64,000 bases of DNA from CAWHNT01 sp963830775 (GCA_963830775.1 CAWHNT010000012.1:1-64000), one strand, 5' to 3'. Numbered from the stretch's first letter, positions 1 to 13,864 are shown. The notes: generated by a model from the sequence alone, not told the origin. A program made the numbers and translations.

Positions 1-1
1 G

Positions 2-235
2 GCCGAGCGCCGCTACAGCGAGGACACGGCGCGCGAGATCGACGTGGCCGTGCGCTCGATCATCGACCGCCTCTTCGACCGCACGCTGGAGATCCTCCGC
101 AGCAACCGCGAGATCCTGGAGCGCTGTGCCCGCGAGCTGCTGGAGAAAGAAACCCTGGACGAGACGGAGCTCAAGGCGCTCACACGCGGGCTGCACGGCT
201 ACCGTGCTTCGCACGAGGCGATCGCGGCAAAGTAG
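2..235 (+). CDS. ftsH: FtsH membrane protease, C-terminal fragment
   Basis: The open frame runs in from the window edge and ends at 235. It encodes the last ~77 residues of the AAA+ zinc metalloprotease FtsH. The segment is the typical C-terminal helical part: RRYSEDTAREIDVAVR, then LEILRSNREILERCARELLEKETLDETEL, matching the conserved region after the protease domain (helix, 'LLEKETLD' turn, short tail). The AAA and HExxH domains lie outside the window. FtsH is an inner-membrane quality-control protease. A GTG codon at 44 is internal, not the start. The tail after ETLDETEL is short and ends HEAIAAK. Confidence 0.85.
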   Translation, partial: AERRYSEDTAREIDVAVRSIIDRLFDRTLEILRSNREILERCARELLEKETLDETELKALTRGLHGYRASHEAIAAK

Positions 236-476
236 GCCCGGGCTCGCCCGGCGTGAGCTCGGAGAACGGGCGAGGCAGCAGCCTCCTTCGGGAAAGATGC
301 GGGGAACAGGCCGTTCTGGACAGCACGTTTCCCTGCCGTCACCGGTTTGCTCTGCAGCGGCCGCGGCAGCCGGTTGAACCCGCGCCTGCCGGGTTTAGTC
401 TCCCAAGCTACGGCAGGAGTTTACCCAGCCGGATCGGACGAGCGGATCCGCTGCGGCAATGCGGACGAGGTCTGCC
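236..476. other. Intergenic region between ftsH and the MBL-REC-GAF gene
   Basis: No gene is seen here. A GC-rich inverted repeat just after the ftsH stop (gcccgggctcgcccggc, from about 237) could act as a weak terminator, but no T-run follows it. The downstream gene has a purine-rich stretch (ggacgagg, 462-469) in ribosome-binding position before the ATG at 477. No clear -35/-10 pair was recognised. Confidence 0.3.
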
Positions 477-2283
<1,807 letters not shown>

Positions 2284-2370
2284 TCGGCCGGACGAGTGGC
2301 CGAGTTGTAGAGGACAAGGTCGGATATCGAGGCCCGCCGCACCTTGCGCCGCTTGTAGGCGCAAAGCTAG

Positions 2371-3857
2371 AGTGTCACCCCTGAGCAAAGCAGGAATGTC
2401 CGTCTCCCTGCCAGCGCTTGGGCTGGGAGAGCGGGCTTGGGCTGGGTGACGATGAGCGAGCGGGACCTGCAGCGGATCCAGGTGCTGAGCGAGGTGACCA
2501 ATCGCCGGCGCACCATAGCCTCGGCAGCCGTGGTGCTGGCGCTCAGCACCCGGCAGGTGCGCCGGCTCCTGAAGGCCTACCGCCTGGGCGGCGGCGGTGC
2601 CATCGCGCACAAGGCCCGTGGCCGGCCGTCGAACAACAGGCTGGCGGATGAGCTGCGTGACCAGGCAGTCGAGCTGGTGCGCTCCGCTTATGCCGACTTC
2701 GGCCCGACGCTCGCGGCCGAGATGCTGGCCGAGCTGCACGGGCTCAAGATCAGCCGCGAGACGCTGCGCGGGTGGATGATCGAGGCAGGCTTGTGGTTCT
2801 CCCGCCAGCAGCGCCGGCGCTTCCATCAGCCCAGGCTGCGCCGCGAGGCCCTGGGCGAGCTGGTCCAGATCGACGGCAGCGAGCATCGCTGGTTCGAGGA
2901 CCGCGCCGAGCCCTGCACGCTGCTCGTCTTCATCGACGATGCCACCGGCCGGCTCATGCAGCTGCGCTTCGTGCCCTCGGAGAGCGCCTTTGCCTATTTC
3001 GCGGCCCTCAAGGGCTATCTCGAGACCCATGGCTGCCCGGTCGCCTTCTACAGCGACCGGCATTCGATCTTCCGCGTACCCAAGAAGGACGCCAAGGGCG
3101 GCCAGGGCATGACCCAGTTCGGCCGGGCCCTGGCCGAGCTCAACATCGAGATCCTGTGCGCCAGCTCGAGCCAGGCCAAGGGACGGGTCGAACGGGCCAA
3201 CCGCACCTTGCAGGATCGCCTGGTGAAGGAGCTGCGCATGGCCGAGATCAGCGGCATCGAGGCCGGCAACGCGTTCCTGCCGGGCTTCATGGCACGCTTC
3301 AACGCCCGCTTCGCCGTCGTGCCTGCCCGTTCGGACGACCTGCACCGGCCGCTGAACATCCCGCCCGAGCGGCTGCGCCTGATCCTCTGCCGGCGCGAGC
3401 AGCGCTATGTCAGCCAGCAGCTCACCCTCTCCTACGACCGCCTGCGGATCATGCTCGAGCGCAACCAGGCGACCATCGGGCTCGCCGGCAAGTACGTCGA
3501 CACCTATGCCTTCGCGGACGGCGGCCTCGAGGTCCGCTGGCAGGGGCTGTCCCTGCCCTACAGGGCGTTCGACAAGGACCAGCGCGTGAGCCATGCCGCG
3601 ATCGTCGAGAACAAGCGGTTGGGCGAGGTCCTGGCCTTCATCAAGAGCCAGCAGGACGCCCGCCCCTCCGTGCGCGTGAAGACCAACAGCGAGAGGATCG
3701 GCTACCAGAAGACCGGGCGGAAGCCGCCGGGCAAGCCCAGGCTGGTCGACAAGCTGATGGCCAAGCGGCGGACGGGCAAACGTCGGCCTCGTGAACCCTG
3801 ATCCCTGCCCTCAACACGATCAGGCTGACACTTCTGCTTTGCACGCCCGCGGACACT
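2371..3857 (+). mobile_element. Insertion sequence of the ISNCY/IS1202 type
   Basis: A 1.49-kb element bounded by imperfect inverted repeats. The left end, 2371-2400, reads AGTGTC-N8-GCAAAGCAG-GAATGTC. The right end, 3827-3857, read on the minus strand, gives AGTGTC-N9-GCAAAGCAG-AAGTGTC. One intact transposase gene lies between them. No convincing direct target repeat was found next to the ends. A shared ttgcgccgct occurs at 2344-2353 and 3867-3876, but at unequal distances from the two ends. The element sits between two genes and interrupts neither. Confidence 0.75.
2437..3801 (+). CDS. DDE transposase, ISNCY/IS1202-like
   Basis: An intact transposase of about 450 residues. The N-terminus has a helix-turn-helix (SAAVVLALSTRQVRRLLKAY, ~residues 30-50) and a GRPSNNR linker. 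The catalytic core follows as DDE: VQIDGSEHRWFED (first Asp), FYSDRHSIFR (second Asp) and QAKGRVERANRT (Glu). The C-terminal SH3-like part ends in a Lys/Arg-rich tail (GKPRLVDKLMAKRRTGKRRP). The likely start is the in-frame GTG/ATG cluster at 2437-2452 (MGWVTMSERDLQRIQVL); MSERDL is the best match to the family N-terminus. It lies between the inverted repeats described for the element and is one of the few long genes here with no frameshift, so it may be recent and active. Confidence 0.85.
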   Translation: MGWVTMSERDLQRIQVLSEVTNRRRTIASAAVVLALSTRQVRRLLKAYRLGGGGAIAHKARGRPSNNRLADELRDQAVELVRSAYADFGPTLAAEMLAELHGLKISRETLRGWMIEAGLWFSRQQRRRFHQPRLRREALGELVQIDGSEHRWFEDRAEPCTLLVFIDDATGRLMQLRFVPSESAFAYFAALKGYLETHGCPVAFYSDRHSIFRVPKKDAKGGQGMTQFGRALAELNIEILCASSSQAKGRVERANRTLQDRLVKELRMAEISGIEAGNAFLPGFMARFNARFAVVPARSDDLHRPLNIPPERLRLILCRREQRYVSQQLTLSYDRLRIMLERNQATIGLAGKYVDTYAFADGGLEVRWQGLSLPYRAFDKDQRVSHAAIVENKRLGEVLAFIKSQQDARPSVRVKTNSERIGYQKTGRKPPGKPRLVDKLMAKRRTGKRRPREP

Positions 3858-3875
3858 TCAACTTGGTTGCGCCGC

Positions 3876-4646
3876 TCAGCCCCGCCGGACCGCGGCCGCG
3901 AAGAGGTAGCCCACGCCCCGGACCGACTTGATCAGCGACGGGTTGGCCGGGTCGGGCTCGATCTTGCGCCGCAGCCTGGCCACCTGCTGGTCGATGCTGC
4001 GGTCGTAGGCGGCCCACTCGCGGCCCTTGACCAGGTCCATGAGCCGGTCGCGCTCCAGCACGCGGCCGGCATGGTCGACGAAGGCCTGCAGGAGGTCGAA
4101 CTCGCTCGTGGTCAGCGAGACCTCCTGCCCGTCCGGCCCCGTCACCCGGCGCCGTGCGGCTTCGAGAACCCAGCCCTCGAACCGCAGGACTGCTTCGCCG
4201 GCCTCGGTCGGCTTCGGGGCCGCCGCATCCGCGGAGCGGACCCGGCGCAGGACGGTGCGGATGCGGGCCAGGACCTCGCGCAGGTGGAAGGGCTTGGCGA
4301 CGTAGTCGTCGGCCCCGACCTCGAGCCCGGCCACCCGGTCGATCACGTCGTCCCGACCGGTGATGATGATGATGCCGATCTCGCCGGAGCCGGCGCGGAG
4401 CTGGCGTGCCAGCGTCAGACCGTCCTCGCTCGGCAGATTGAGGTCGAGCAGCACGAGGTCGACATCGCCTTGTGCCAGGTAGGCGTGCATCGCCGCCCCG
4501 TCGCCGGCTTCGCCGACACGGAAGCCCTCGCCTGCCAGATACCGCATCAGCATCGTTCGCACCCGCGGATCGTCATCCACGATCAGCACGTGCGTGGCGC
4601 GGCGAGCTCGTGCGGCTGCCTCCGCCGACATCTTGGTGACCCCCAT
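3876..4646 (-). CDS. OmpR-family two-component response regulator
   Basis: Receiver domain: VLIVDDDPRVR with the acidic pocket, phospho-acceptor Asp in LVLLDLNLPSEDG, IIIITGRDD and KPF (Lys of the KPFH switch). A winged-helix DNA-binding domain follows: LTTSEFDLLQAFVDHAGRVLERDRL, YDRSIDQQVARLRRKIE and SVRGVGYLF. Full family length (~256 residues) from the ATG at 4646 (MGVTKMSAEA); the ATG at 4631 is an alternative. The frame stays open further upstream into low-GC DNA, but those Pro/Ser-rich residues do not belong to the family. No sensor kinase is adjacent, so the partner is unknown. The stop lies 18 bp from the right end of the IS. Confidence 0.85.
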   Translation of the reverse strand: MGVTKMSAEAAARARRATHVLIVDDDPRVRTMLMRYLAGEGFRVGEAGDGAAMHAYLAQGDVDLVLLDLNLPSEDGLTLARQLRAGSGEIGIIIITGRDDVIDRVAGLEVGADDYVAKPFHLREVLARIRTVLRRVRSADAAAPKPTEAGEAVLRFEGWVLEAARRRVTGPDGQEVSLTTSEFDLLQAFVDHAGRVLERDRLMDLVKGREWAAYDRSIDQQVARLRRKIEPDPANPSLIKSVRGVGYLFAAAVRRG

Positions 4647-4686
4647 AGGAGCAAGAGTAGCACGAAGGGGCCAAGTTTGCGCTAAA

Positions 4687-4780
4687 ATGTGGGGGATGGG
4701 GGTGAATAAGGAGAAGAGAGGAAGGGGGATGGTAGGAGAATAGAAGATGAGGGGGGATGGTGAGGAGAGTGGGGGATGGA
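4687..4780 (+). repeat. Purine-only G-rich tract (G-quadruplex potential)
   Basis: Nearly all bases on the + strand are G or A, with repeated runs of five or six G (ggggg at 4691 and 4724-4728, gggggg at 4751-4756, ggggg at 4771-4775) separated by short A/T spacers such as atg. Such a tract can form G4 or triplex structures. It marks the edge of a low-GC island that contains the degenerate IS630 gene. Its composition is unlike anything else in the window except a similar tract at about 11455-11531. Confidence 0.6.
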
Positions 4781-5745
4781 GTGTGATAGGGCGCTCGGGC
4801 GACGGCGAGAGGAGAATAGCGCAAGGGCGATAATGCTGAAGTTGGAGGGCTGGGAGGGGGCAGGGATAGCAGCGGCGTTGGGAGTGCATGTCAGCACGGT
4901 GAGGGAATGGCGCGGACTGTTAGCGGAGGGAGGCACGGCCTCATTGGAGCGCGGCAAGAGACGGGGCAGGCGGAGAAGGATAGGGATAGCAGAGACAGTG
5001 CTGGCAGAGGCGATCCTCGAGGAGGAAGATCGCGACGATGGAGACTGGATGGAAGCCTGAGGGCGGAGATAGAGAGTAGTGGAGGAGCAGGGATCTAGGA
5101 AGGCTGGTGCTCGATAGAGCTGAGCGGAAAGGGTTCACATGGCGCGGGCAGCGGCACACGCTGAAAGGGGGTCAGGATAAGGAGGGAATGACGACGAGTC
5201 ACAGAGGGCTCATGGAGCTGAGGCGGCAAGAAGCGGCGGCAATGATAGATTTCTCTTACTCGATGAATAGGAGGCGCGCACGAATACTTAACTGGCGCAT
5301 TGCTAGGCGAGGCGAGCTTGGAACTGAGCATAGAGGCACGGGGTGAGGCAAAACGGGGCGCGATGCTGGGAGCATTAGATAGGATAAGCGTGGAGCTTAT
5401 TGTGCATAAGAGCGCGAGCAAATGTTAGACGGATTTCATAGAAATGCTCAACGCGCTCGAAGAGAGCTACGGCAGCGCGCGGAAAAAGGGCACTGGTAGC
5501 GGTGATGGACGATGGCAGGATAGACAAGAGCAAGCTCACGAGGAAGGCGCTCACGGAGAGGCAGTGGCTCACAGTGGAATGGCTGCGCAAATATGAGAGG
5601 GAGCTGAAAGAGATAGAACATTACTGGCGCGATCTCAAACGAGATCACCTCGCGAATCACAACTTAGTAGACGCAGAAGATCTCGACCGCAGGATACACA
5701 GTGCGGTAGAACACCTCAATAGGGAGCGCAAAACTCATCGGTCGG
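4776..5745 (+). pseudogene. Degenerate IS630-family transposase
   Basis: Three frame-shifted pieces together follow the IS630 plan. The N-terminal helix-turn-helix is RRREENSARAIMLKLEGW then IAAALGVHVSTVREW (4800-4920). A middle piece reads RKGFTWRGQRHTLKGGQD (~5125-5180). The C-terminal piece is LTVEWLRKYERELKEIEHYW then RDLKRDHLANHN and LDRRIHSAVEHLNRER (5550-5740), which contains the catalytic-Glu region of the family. The central Asp motifs are not recognisable. GC content is visibly lower and purines are strongly favoured on the + strand compared with the neighbours, so this is an old, mutated copy of foreign origin. No terminal repeats were identified. Confidence 0.65.
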
Positions 5746-5828
5746 CTAACTGGGTCAATGAACATTCGCCCAAGCTGGGCCACCCTCGCGGAGTTGTACA
5801 CCGAGAACTCACTGGAGAAAGCAGCGTG

Positions 5829-6216
5829 GTCGAGGATCATCACGACCTCGACGGGCTCGAGGTGCTAGTCGCGACAGTCGGGAACGGCAGCGACCTCGAG
5901 CAGGCGCTCTGGCTCTTGGGCTGTGTGGTCCTGCCTTCGGCACCGTCGGCTCGCGAGGCGTCCGTGCTCACTGCGCTCATTCCGACCGGATGTGGCGCTC
6001 ATCGACGTCCATCTCGGAGATGAGGCCGTCATCGCCTTGGCAGAGGAGCTGACTGACATGGGCGTGCCGTTCGCTCTTGTCACCGCATCCGAGGAGGCTT
6101 GCCCGGGCCTGGAGCCCGCCCTGCGGGACAAGCCTCGCCTCGCCAAGCCCTTCACTTATGAAGGCCTCCGCCAGGCTCTCCTCCAGATCCTGGATGCTCC
6201 GCCGCCCGAGGCGTGA
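5829..6216 (+). pseudogene. Receiver-domain (CheY-like) protein, 5'-truncated and frameshifted
   Basis: Reads VVEDHHDLDGLEVLVATVG (degenerate N-terminal acidic pocket), then after a frame change near 5950 FRPDVALIDVHLGDEAVIAL (phospho-acceptor Asp), VPFALVTASEE and RLAKPFTYEGLRQAL (Lys switch). That is one single-domain response regulator of about 125 residues with no output domain. Its beginning is fused directly to the end of the IS630 remnant with no start codon, so the 5' end was probably lost when that element inserted or rearranged. It converges with the hybrid kinase on the other strand; the stops are 16 bp apart. Confidence 0.55.
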
Positions 6217-6231
6217 GCGGGGGGCCGGCCC

Positions 6232-9235
<3,004 letters not shown>

Positions 9236-9441
9236 TGTGGCGTCCTCTGCCCCAGGCAGGCTCGGCAAGGTTCTTTTCTCCACCGTTGAGCAGGATCGTG
9301 TTCGAGGCCAGCAGACCGGGACCGGCTTAGTCAATAATTCCGCCAGCGAGACTGTCACAAACCGTCACCGTGCGTCACGCGACGGCACCGAAAGAGCCCT
9401 CGGCCGGCATGATCCGCTGACACTGCGCCGCCACTCTGCGC

Positions 9442-11180
9442 TCACAAGGCGGCGAACGGAGTGCGGGGCATGGCAACGATGGCTGGCTCCCAGGTCTCGG
9501 GGCGGTTCGGGACGGTGGCTGGTGGATCGGGCCAGGCGACCGGCGGCTTCGCGGCCCTGCCGCTTGCCGGCTGCGACCGGCGCTTCAGCGAGGACGAGAC
9601 CATGTTGTTGCCGCCTGCAGACGACCGGACGGCGGCACGGTGGGGGCGACCGCCGAGCACCACCGTCGATAGGCAACGCAGCAGCGCGCGCTGGGCGTGC
9701 CGAGCGCGGGTCGCGCCACAGCCCGGCAGGCGGCCGGCAACGGCGGCGAACGTGGCGCGCGTGTCGGCGTCGGGGGTGACGGCGGGTCGTGCGCACCAGC
9801 TCGTCGGTGAGCGCGCGTTCGGCGTCGCGCGCTGGCGCAAGGCCACCTCCCAGCGGCGCTCCAGCTCGCCGGCGACGAAGCGGTTGTCGGGGTCGACCCG
9901 ATTGAACTGGCGCTCGGCGAGGGCCGCGCGATAGCGCAGCCGCTCGACCTGCTGGGCGGCGGCTTCGCCGCAGGGCCGCCTCGCCTCCCGCTAGGCCGCC
10001 GAGGCGCGCTCCCAGCGCGTCCAGCTCGGCCGGGGCTACCGCTCGAGGAACGTGGCCGCGACCGCGGCATCGACCGGCTCGGCCTGAGGTCTGGCACTTG
10101 GGCAGGCCGTGCTGCCGGCGCAGGTGGTTGCAGATGTAGCGCGTCCCGCCCTTGTACTGGACGGTGATCTTGTGGCCGCAGGCGCCGCAGCAGACGAGGC
10201 CGTGCAGCAGGGCTCGCCCCGCGGGGTATCCCACGACCGTAGGGCCGCGGTGTAGTCGGTGTGGTTGTCGCGCAGCGTCGCGCGATCCTCCGAAGTATCC
10301 CAGCCGATGTAAGCCGGGTACACGTCCCTGATGAGATCGTCCACTCCGACCGAGGGCAGAGACCCTGGATCGATCGCGCGCCGGGCACGCTGGACGGACA
10401 TAGGGTCCGGCCGTAGACGAACGACGCCGGCGTAGGCCGGGTTCTTGAGGATGGCGACAGATCGACGTGCCGCGTCGGCGGTCGCCAGTGATGTCGCTGA
10501 GCCGGTCGCGCCGCGGCAGTGCAGGCCCCGCGCGAGGAGGGTGCGCACGCACCTGCCCGCGAACGCTACTCGCAGGAAGGTGGCGAAGACCAGCGCGATG
10601 CGCGGCCTGCACCTCGCGGTCGGGGCTCTGTGACCACGCCCAGACGGGTCGCGGACCAGGCCGACGGGCAGCTACAGCGCCAGCTCGCCGCGCTCGGCCT
10701 TGTTGAGCAGGCCGGCGGTCAGCCGGGCCGGATGGTGTGCAGCTCCATCTCAGAGATCGTGCCCTTGAGGCCGAGGAGGAGCCGCCCGTTCGTGGTCCGG
10801 GATCGTAGACGCCGTCGCGGTCGGCGATGAGGCACTGGCGGTAGCCGCACAGGTCGAGCAGCGGGTACCAGTCCGAGCAGTTGCGGGTCAGCCGGGTCAC
10901 GTCGGCCGAGAGGATGAGGCCGACCTGGCCGAGCGTGACGCGGGCGATGAGGTCCTTGAAGCCCTGCCGGCTGCGCGGCCCAGCGCCGCTCAGGCCGAGG
11001 TCGGCGTCGATCACCTCGATGTCGGGCTCACGCCAGCCGAGCTCGCGGGCGCGTTGCCGCAGGGCGTACTGAAGGCGGAGGCTCTCCTGGTTGGTGAGAA
11101 CCTGGTGCGGGCTGGACTGGCGGATGTAGAGCACCGCTTTGCGGCCAGGTGGCTCGCAGTGACGAGATCGCAGCTCATTG
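9442..11180 (-). pseudogene. Large serine recombinase, broken by many frameshifts
   Basis: The N-terminal resolvase domain is clear: KAVLYIRQSSPHQVLTNQES, with a catalytic-Ser context of the Y-x-R-x-S type, then DADLGLSGAGPRSRQGF and SADVTRLTRNCSDWYPLL. Later pieces in other frames give the recombinase domain (ILKNPAYAGVVRLRPD, VYPAYIGWDT), a zinc ribbon (CCGACGHKITVQYKGGTRYI then CNHLRRQHGLPKC) and a C-terminal GELERRWE coiled region. The start is uncertain (GTG after gcaggag near 11180). No attachment sites or cargo boundaries were recognised. The number of breaks is high even for this window, so real decay is likely. Confidence 0.6.
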
Positions 11181-11454
11181 GTCACCTCCTGCAGAGACGC
11201 CGCGAGGTCGCGGAGCGCGGTGTGGCGCAAGGCGGCGGGGAGAGGTCGCCAGAGGTGGCGGGGCTCGACAGGCATTCTCGCTCGACCTGCCGCAAGCAGG
11301 CGGCGAGATACTCGATAGTCTGGGCGGTGAGCTTGGTGCCGACAGCTGGTGGACTATTGGCTGGAGGCTCGTCGCCGCGATGGGGATGATCAACAGTGCG
11401 CGCTCGGCGTAGGTGACAAAGAATGCACGCGTGAGGCTGGCGTGCTGGCTATAG

Positions 11455-11531
11455 AGGCGACAGGAAGGCTATTGAAATGTAGCAGGTGAAGAAGGTCGTG
11501 AAAGAAAAGATAGAAGGAAAGGAGAAGGGGG
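11455..11531 (+). other. Purine-rich junction truncating the Crp/Fnr gene
   Basis: The + strand here is almost all A and G (for example gaaagaaaagatagaagg, then aaaggagaaggggg) and in low-GC contrast to its surroundings. Immediately after it the DNA becomes normal high-GC coding sequence that enters the Crp/Fnr gene in the middle of its sensor domain. It resembles the purine tract at 4687-4780, so the two may be the edges of one inserted or rearranged segment of about 6.8 kb. Confidence 0.45.
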
Positions 11532-12108
11532 CCTCGAGGACGATCCGGCCCTGGACGTCTACGAGGTGACGGAAGGGGTCGTCCGGCTCTGCAAGCTGCT
11601 GCCGGACGGGCGGCGCGCCATCGTGGGCTTCCTCTATCCGGGCGAGCTCGCCGGCCTCTCCGCCGGCGGCCAGTATTCCCTGACGGCCGAGGCGGTGACG
11701 CCGGTCGCCGTGCGGTCCTGCTCCCGTCGCACCCTCGACCGGGCCGCGGACGGCTCACCGGACGTGCAGCGCCGCCTGTCGGCCTTCCTGTGGCGCGAAC
11801 TGGAGGCGGCGCAGTCCCGCCTCGTGCTGCTGGGCCGCATGAGCGCCGTCGAGCGGGTGGCGAGCTTTCTCGTGACCCTCTGGCTCCGCGAGCACGGCAC
11901 CAACCGCGTGCACCTGCCGATGAGCCGGCTCGACATCGCCGACTATCTGGGGCTCACGATCGAGACCGTCAGCCGCACCCTGAGCCAACTCAGGCGGCAG
12001 GGCGTCATCGCCCTTCCCAACCCGCACGAGGTGATGCTGCTGCGCCCGGCGGTCTTGCGCGCGCTTGCCGGCGAGGGCGAAGCGGACCCGCAGCCGCGCG
12101 CGGCCTGA
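11532..12108 (+). CDS. Crp/Fnr (FixK-like) transcription regulator, N-terminus missing
   Basis: Matches a Crp/Fnr regulator from the middle of the cyclic-nucleotide-binding fold onward: LDVYEVTEGVVRLCKLLPDG, RAIVGFLYPGEL, the long dimer helix (FLWRELEAAQSRLVLLGRM) and a helix-turn-helix SRLDIADYLGLTIETVSRTL whose E-x-x-SR recognition pattern suits TTGAT-type half sites. About 40 residues normally precede this point, and the DNA there is the purine-rich junction. A GTG at 11566 could start a shortened protein (180 residues) that lacks the first strands of the sensor domain. No Fe-S cysteines are visible in the remaining part. The six FNR/FixK boxes downstream make this the obvious candidate regulator of the cluster, if an intact version exists. 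Confidence 0.7.
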
Positions 12109-12388
12109 GCGCCGCGGCCTGCCCCTTGCCGCCGATGCTGGGCGCTGGCGCCTGGGCGTGGCCCTGCCGTCGGCCGGACGGTGGTATACACAGCGCGGCC
12201 GGGCCGGGGCTTCCGACTTCCTCGCCCTGGCCATCGGCGAGCTGCTTGCCCGCGCTCCCTCCGGAGCCCGCGCGGACGACGCAATCGCCGCAAGTCCGTC
12301 ACCGTCCGCCTCTGCCCGGCTGCAGAGGGCTATCTGACTTACGCTGCTGCCTCCACTGCACACGCGTTCCCATCCACTCGGCCCGGGC

Positions 12389-13864
12389 CTACCAGCTCTT
12401 CAGGGCACGGAGCCGCGGCGTCTTCTTGCTCTGGTGCTCGCTCATGCGGACCAGGATGCTGTCGAGGGCCTGCACCGCCTCGCCGACATAGGGCCCCTTG
12501 TTCAGCATCACGCACTCGGCCCGGGCCGCCATCGCGGCATCGGTCATCTCGCCGCGCGAGGGCAGACCCTTCCTGATCAGGCTCTCCAGCACCTGGGTGG
12601 CCCAGATCACGGGCACGTGCGCCGCCTCGCACAGCCACATGATCTCCTCCTGCATCTCGGCCAGGCGCACGAAGCCGAGCTCGACCGCGAGGTCGCCGCG
12701 GGCGATCATCACCGCCAGGGGCTGGCGACCGGCCGCGCGCACCATGATCTCGGGCAGGTTGCGGACCGCGCGTGGCGTCTCGATCTTGGCGACCACGCCC
12801 AGGGACTGCCAGTCGTCCGGACGCCGTCGCCGCAGCTCCTCCTGCAGGAGCGCCACGTCGTCGCCGCTCTGCACGAAGCTGTAGCCGATCAGGTCGGCGT
12901 GGGCGGCCGCGAAGTCCAGGTCGGCCAAGTCCTGCGCCCCCAGCGCCGGTAGGGCAAGGTCGCTCTCGGGGAAGTTCAGGCCCTTCTCGGGCTTCAGCTT
13001 GGCGCCGTCGGGCGGAGTCCGTTCGATGTGGATGACCACCCCCTCCGGCCCGCAGCGCTCGACCACGCCGCGCATCTTGCCGTCGTCGATCAGCACCGGC
13101 TCGCCGGGCGCCAGCCGGTCGAGGGCCGCCGGCTCGGCGCATTCGGCCTCGAAGCCGGGGCCATTGGCGAGGCCGCCCGGCCGGACCAGCAGGAGCTGGT
13201 CGCCGGCGCGCAGGCGCTTGCGGTCGGGAGGGAGGCTCACGGCCCCGGTCCGGACCTTGGGCCCGCCCAGGTCCATCAGGACCTTGAGCCGTCGCCCCCG
13301 ACCGCGCTCAGCCGCACGCAGCCGGGCGATCATCCCCGACCAGATGTCGGCATCGTCGTGGGCGCAGTTGATCCGGATCGCGTCGGCACCGGCGGCGACG
13401 ATGCCCTCCATGACGGCGGGATCAGTCGCCGCCTCGCTCGGGCAGGTCACCAGGATGCGGGCCCGCCGTGCTGCCGGGCTCGGTCCGAAGACGCCGTCCG
13501 TCGCGCGGTCCAGGAGCGCCTGCCCCTGGAAGAAGGCCTGCCGGTCGGGCCAGGGTCGGGGCGGTGCCGCAGCCAGGCTCGCGAGAGCGGCGGCGACCGC
13601 GGCGAGGTTCGCCCTGACCCTGCCCTCCAGCCGGCCCAGCGAGGAGAGCCCCAGCGGCATCAGCTCCTGCTGGAGCGGCCGCAGGTCGTGGTGGCGCAGC
13701 GCCAGATAGGCGGCGAGGTTGGCAGCACTGTCGGCGAAGCCCTCCCTCCGCAGATGCGGCCGCCAGCTCTCCAGGTGTGCGGCCGCGTCCTCGGCAATGA
13801 GGCCCTGCAGTTGGTCCAGCTTCTCCAGCAGATCCTGGGCCGATGCGCGCACGTCGGAGACCAT
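12389..13864 (-). CDS. Atypical pyruvate kinase without the C-terminal domain
   Basis: 491 residues, uninterrupted. Residues ~1-125 are a helical extension not found in classical enzymes. The (beta/alpha)8 barrel starts at ARILVTCPSEAATDP and carries VMEGIVAAGADAIRINCAHD, KVLMDLGGPKVRTG, the B-domain, GVVAKIETPRAVRNLPEI (catalytic Lys/Glu), MIARGDLAVELG and WATQVLESLIRKGLPSRGEM. The usual MLSGETA is replaced by MLNKGPY, and the protein ends shortly after, so the allosteric C-domain is absent. Expected reaction: PEP + ADP to pyruvate + ATP. The ATG at 13864 follows aagggag. It lies 27 bp behind the alcohol dehydrogenase, probably in the same transcript, and PEP synthase is nearby in the same regulon. 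Confidence 0.8.
   Translation of the reverse strand: MVSDVRASAQDLLEKLDQLQGLIAEDAAAHLESWRPHLRREGFADSAANLAAYLALRHHDLRPLQQELMPLGLSSLGRLEGRVRANLAAVAAALASLAAAPPRPWPDRQAFFQGQALLDRATDGVFGPSPAARRARILVTCPSEAATDPAVMEGIVAAGADAIRINCAHDDADIWSGMIARLRAAERGRGRRLKVLMDLGGPKVRTGAVSLPPDRKRLRAGDQLLLVRPGGLANGPGFEAECAEPAALDRLAPGEPVLIDDGKMRGVVERCGPEGVVIHIERTPPDGAKLKPEKGLNFPESDLALPALGAQDLADLDFAAAHADLIGYSFVQSGDDVALLQEELRRRRPDDWQSLGVVAKIETPRAVRNLPEIMVRAAGRQPLAVMIARGDLAVELGFVRLAEMQEEIMWLCEAAHVPVIWATQVLESLIRKGLPSRGEMTDAAMAARAECVMLNKGPYVGEAVQALDSILVRMSEHQSKKTPRLRALKSW

Noticed and set aside
2344..3876. Target-site duplication of the IS (shared ttgcgccgct)
   Set aside because: The two copies lie 17 and 9 bases from the respective element ends, so they cannot be a simple flanking duplication.
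4687..5745. Diversity-generating retroelement or CRISPR-like array
   Set aside because: The purine-rich DNA has no regularly spaced repeats, no reverse transcriptase and no template/variable pair; the translation matches IS630.
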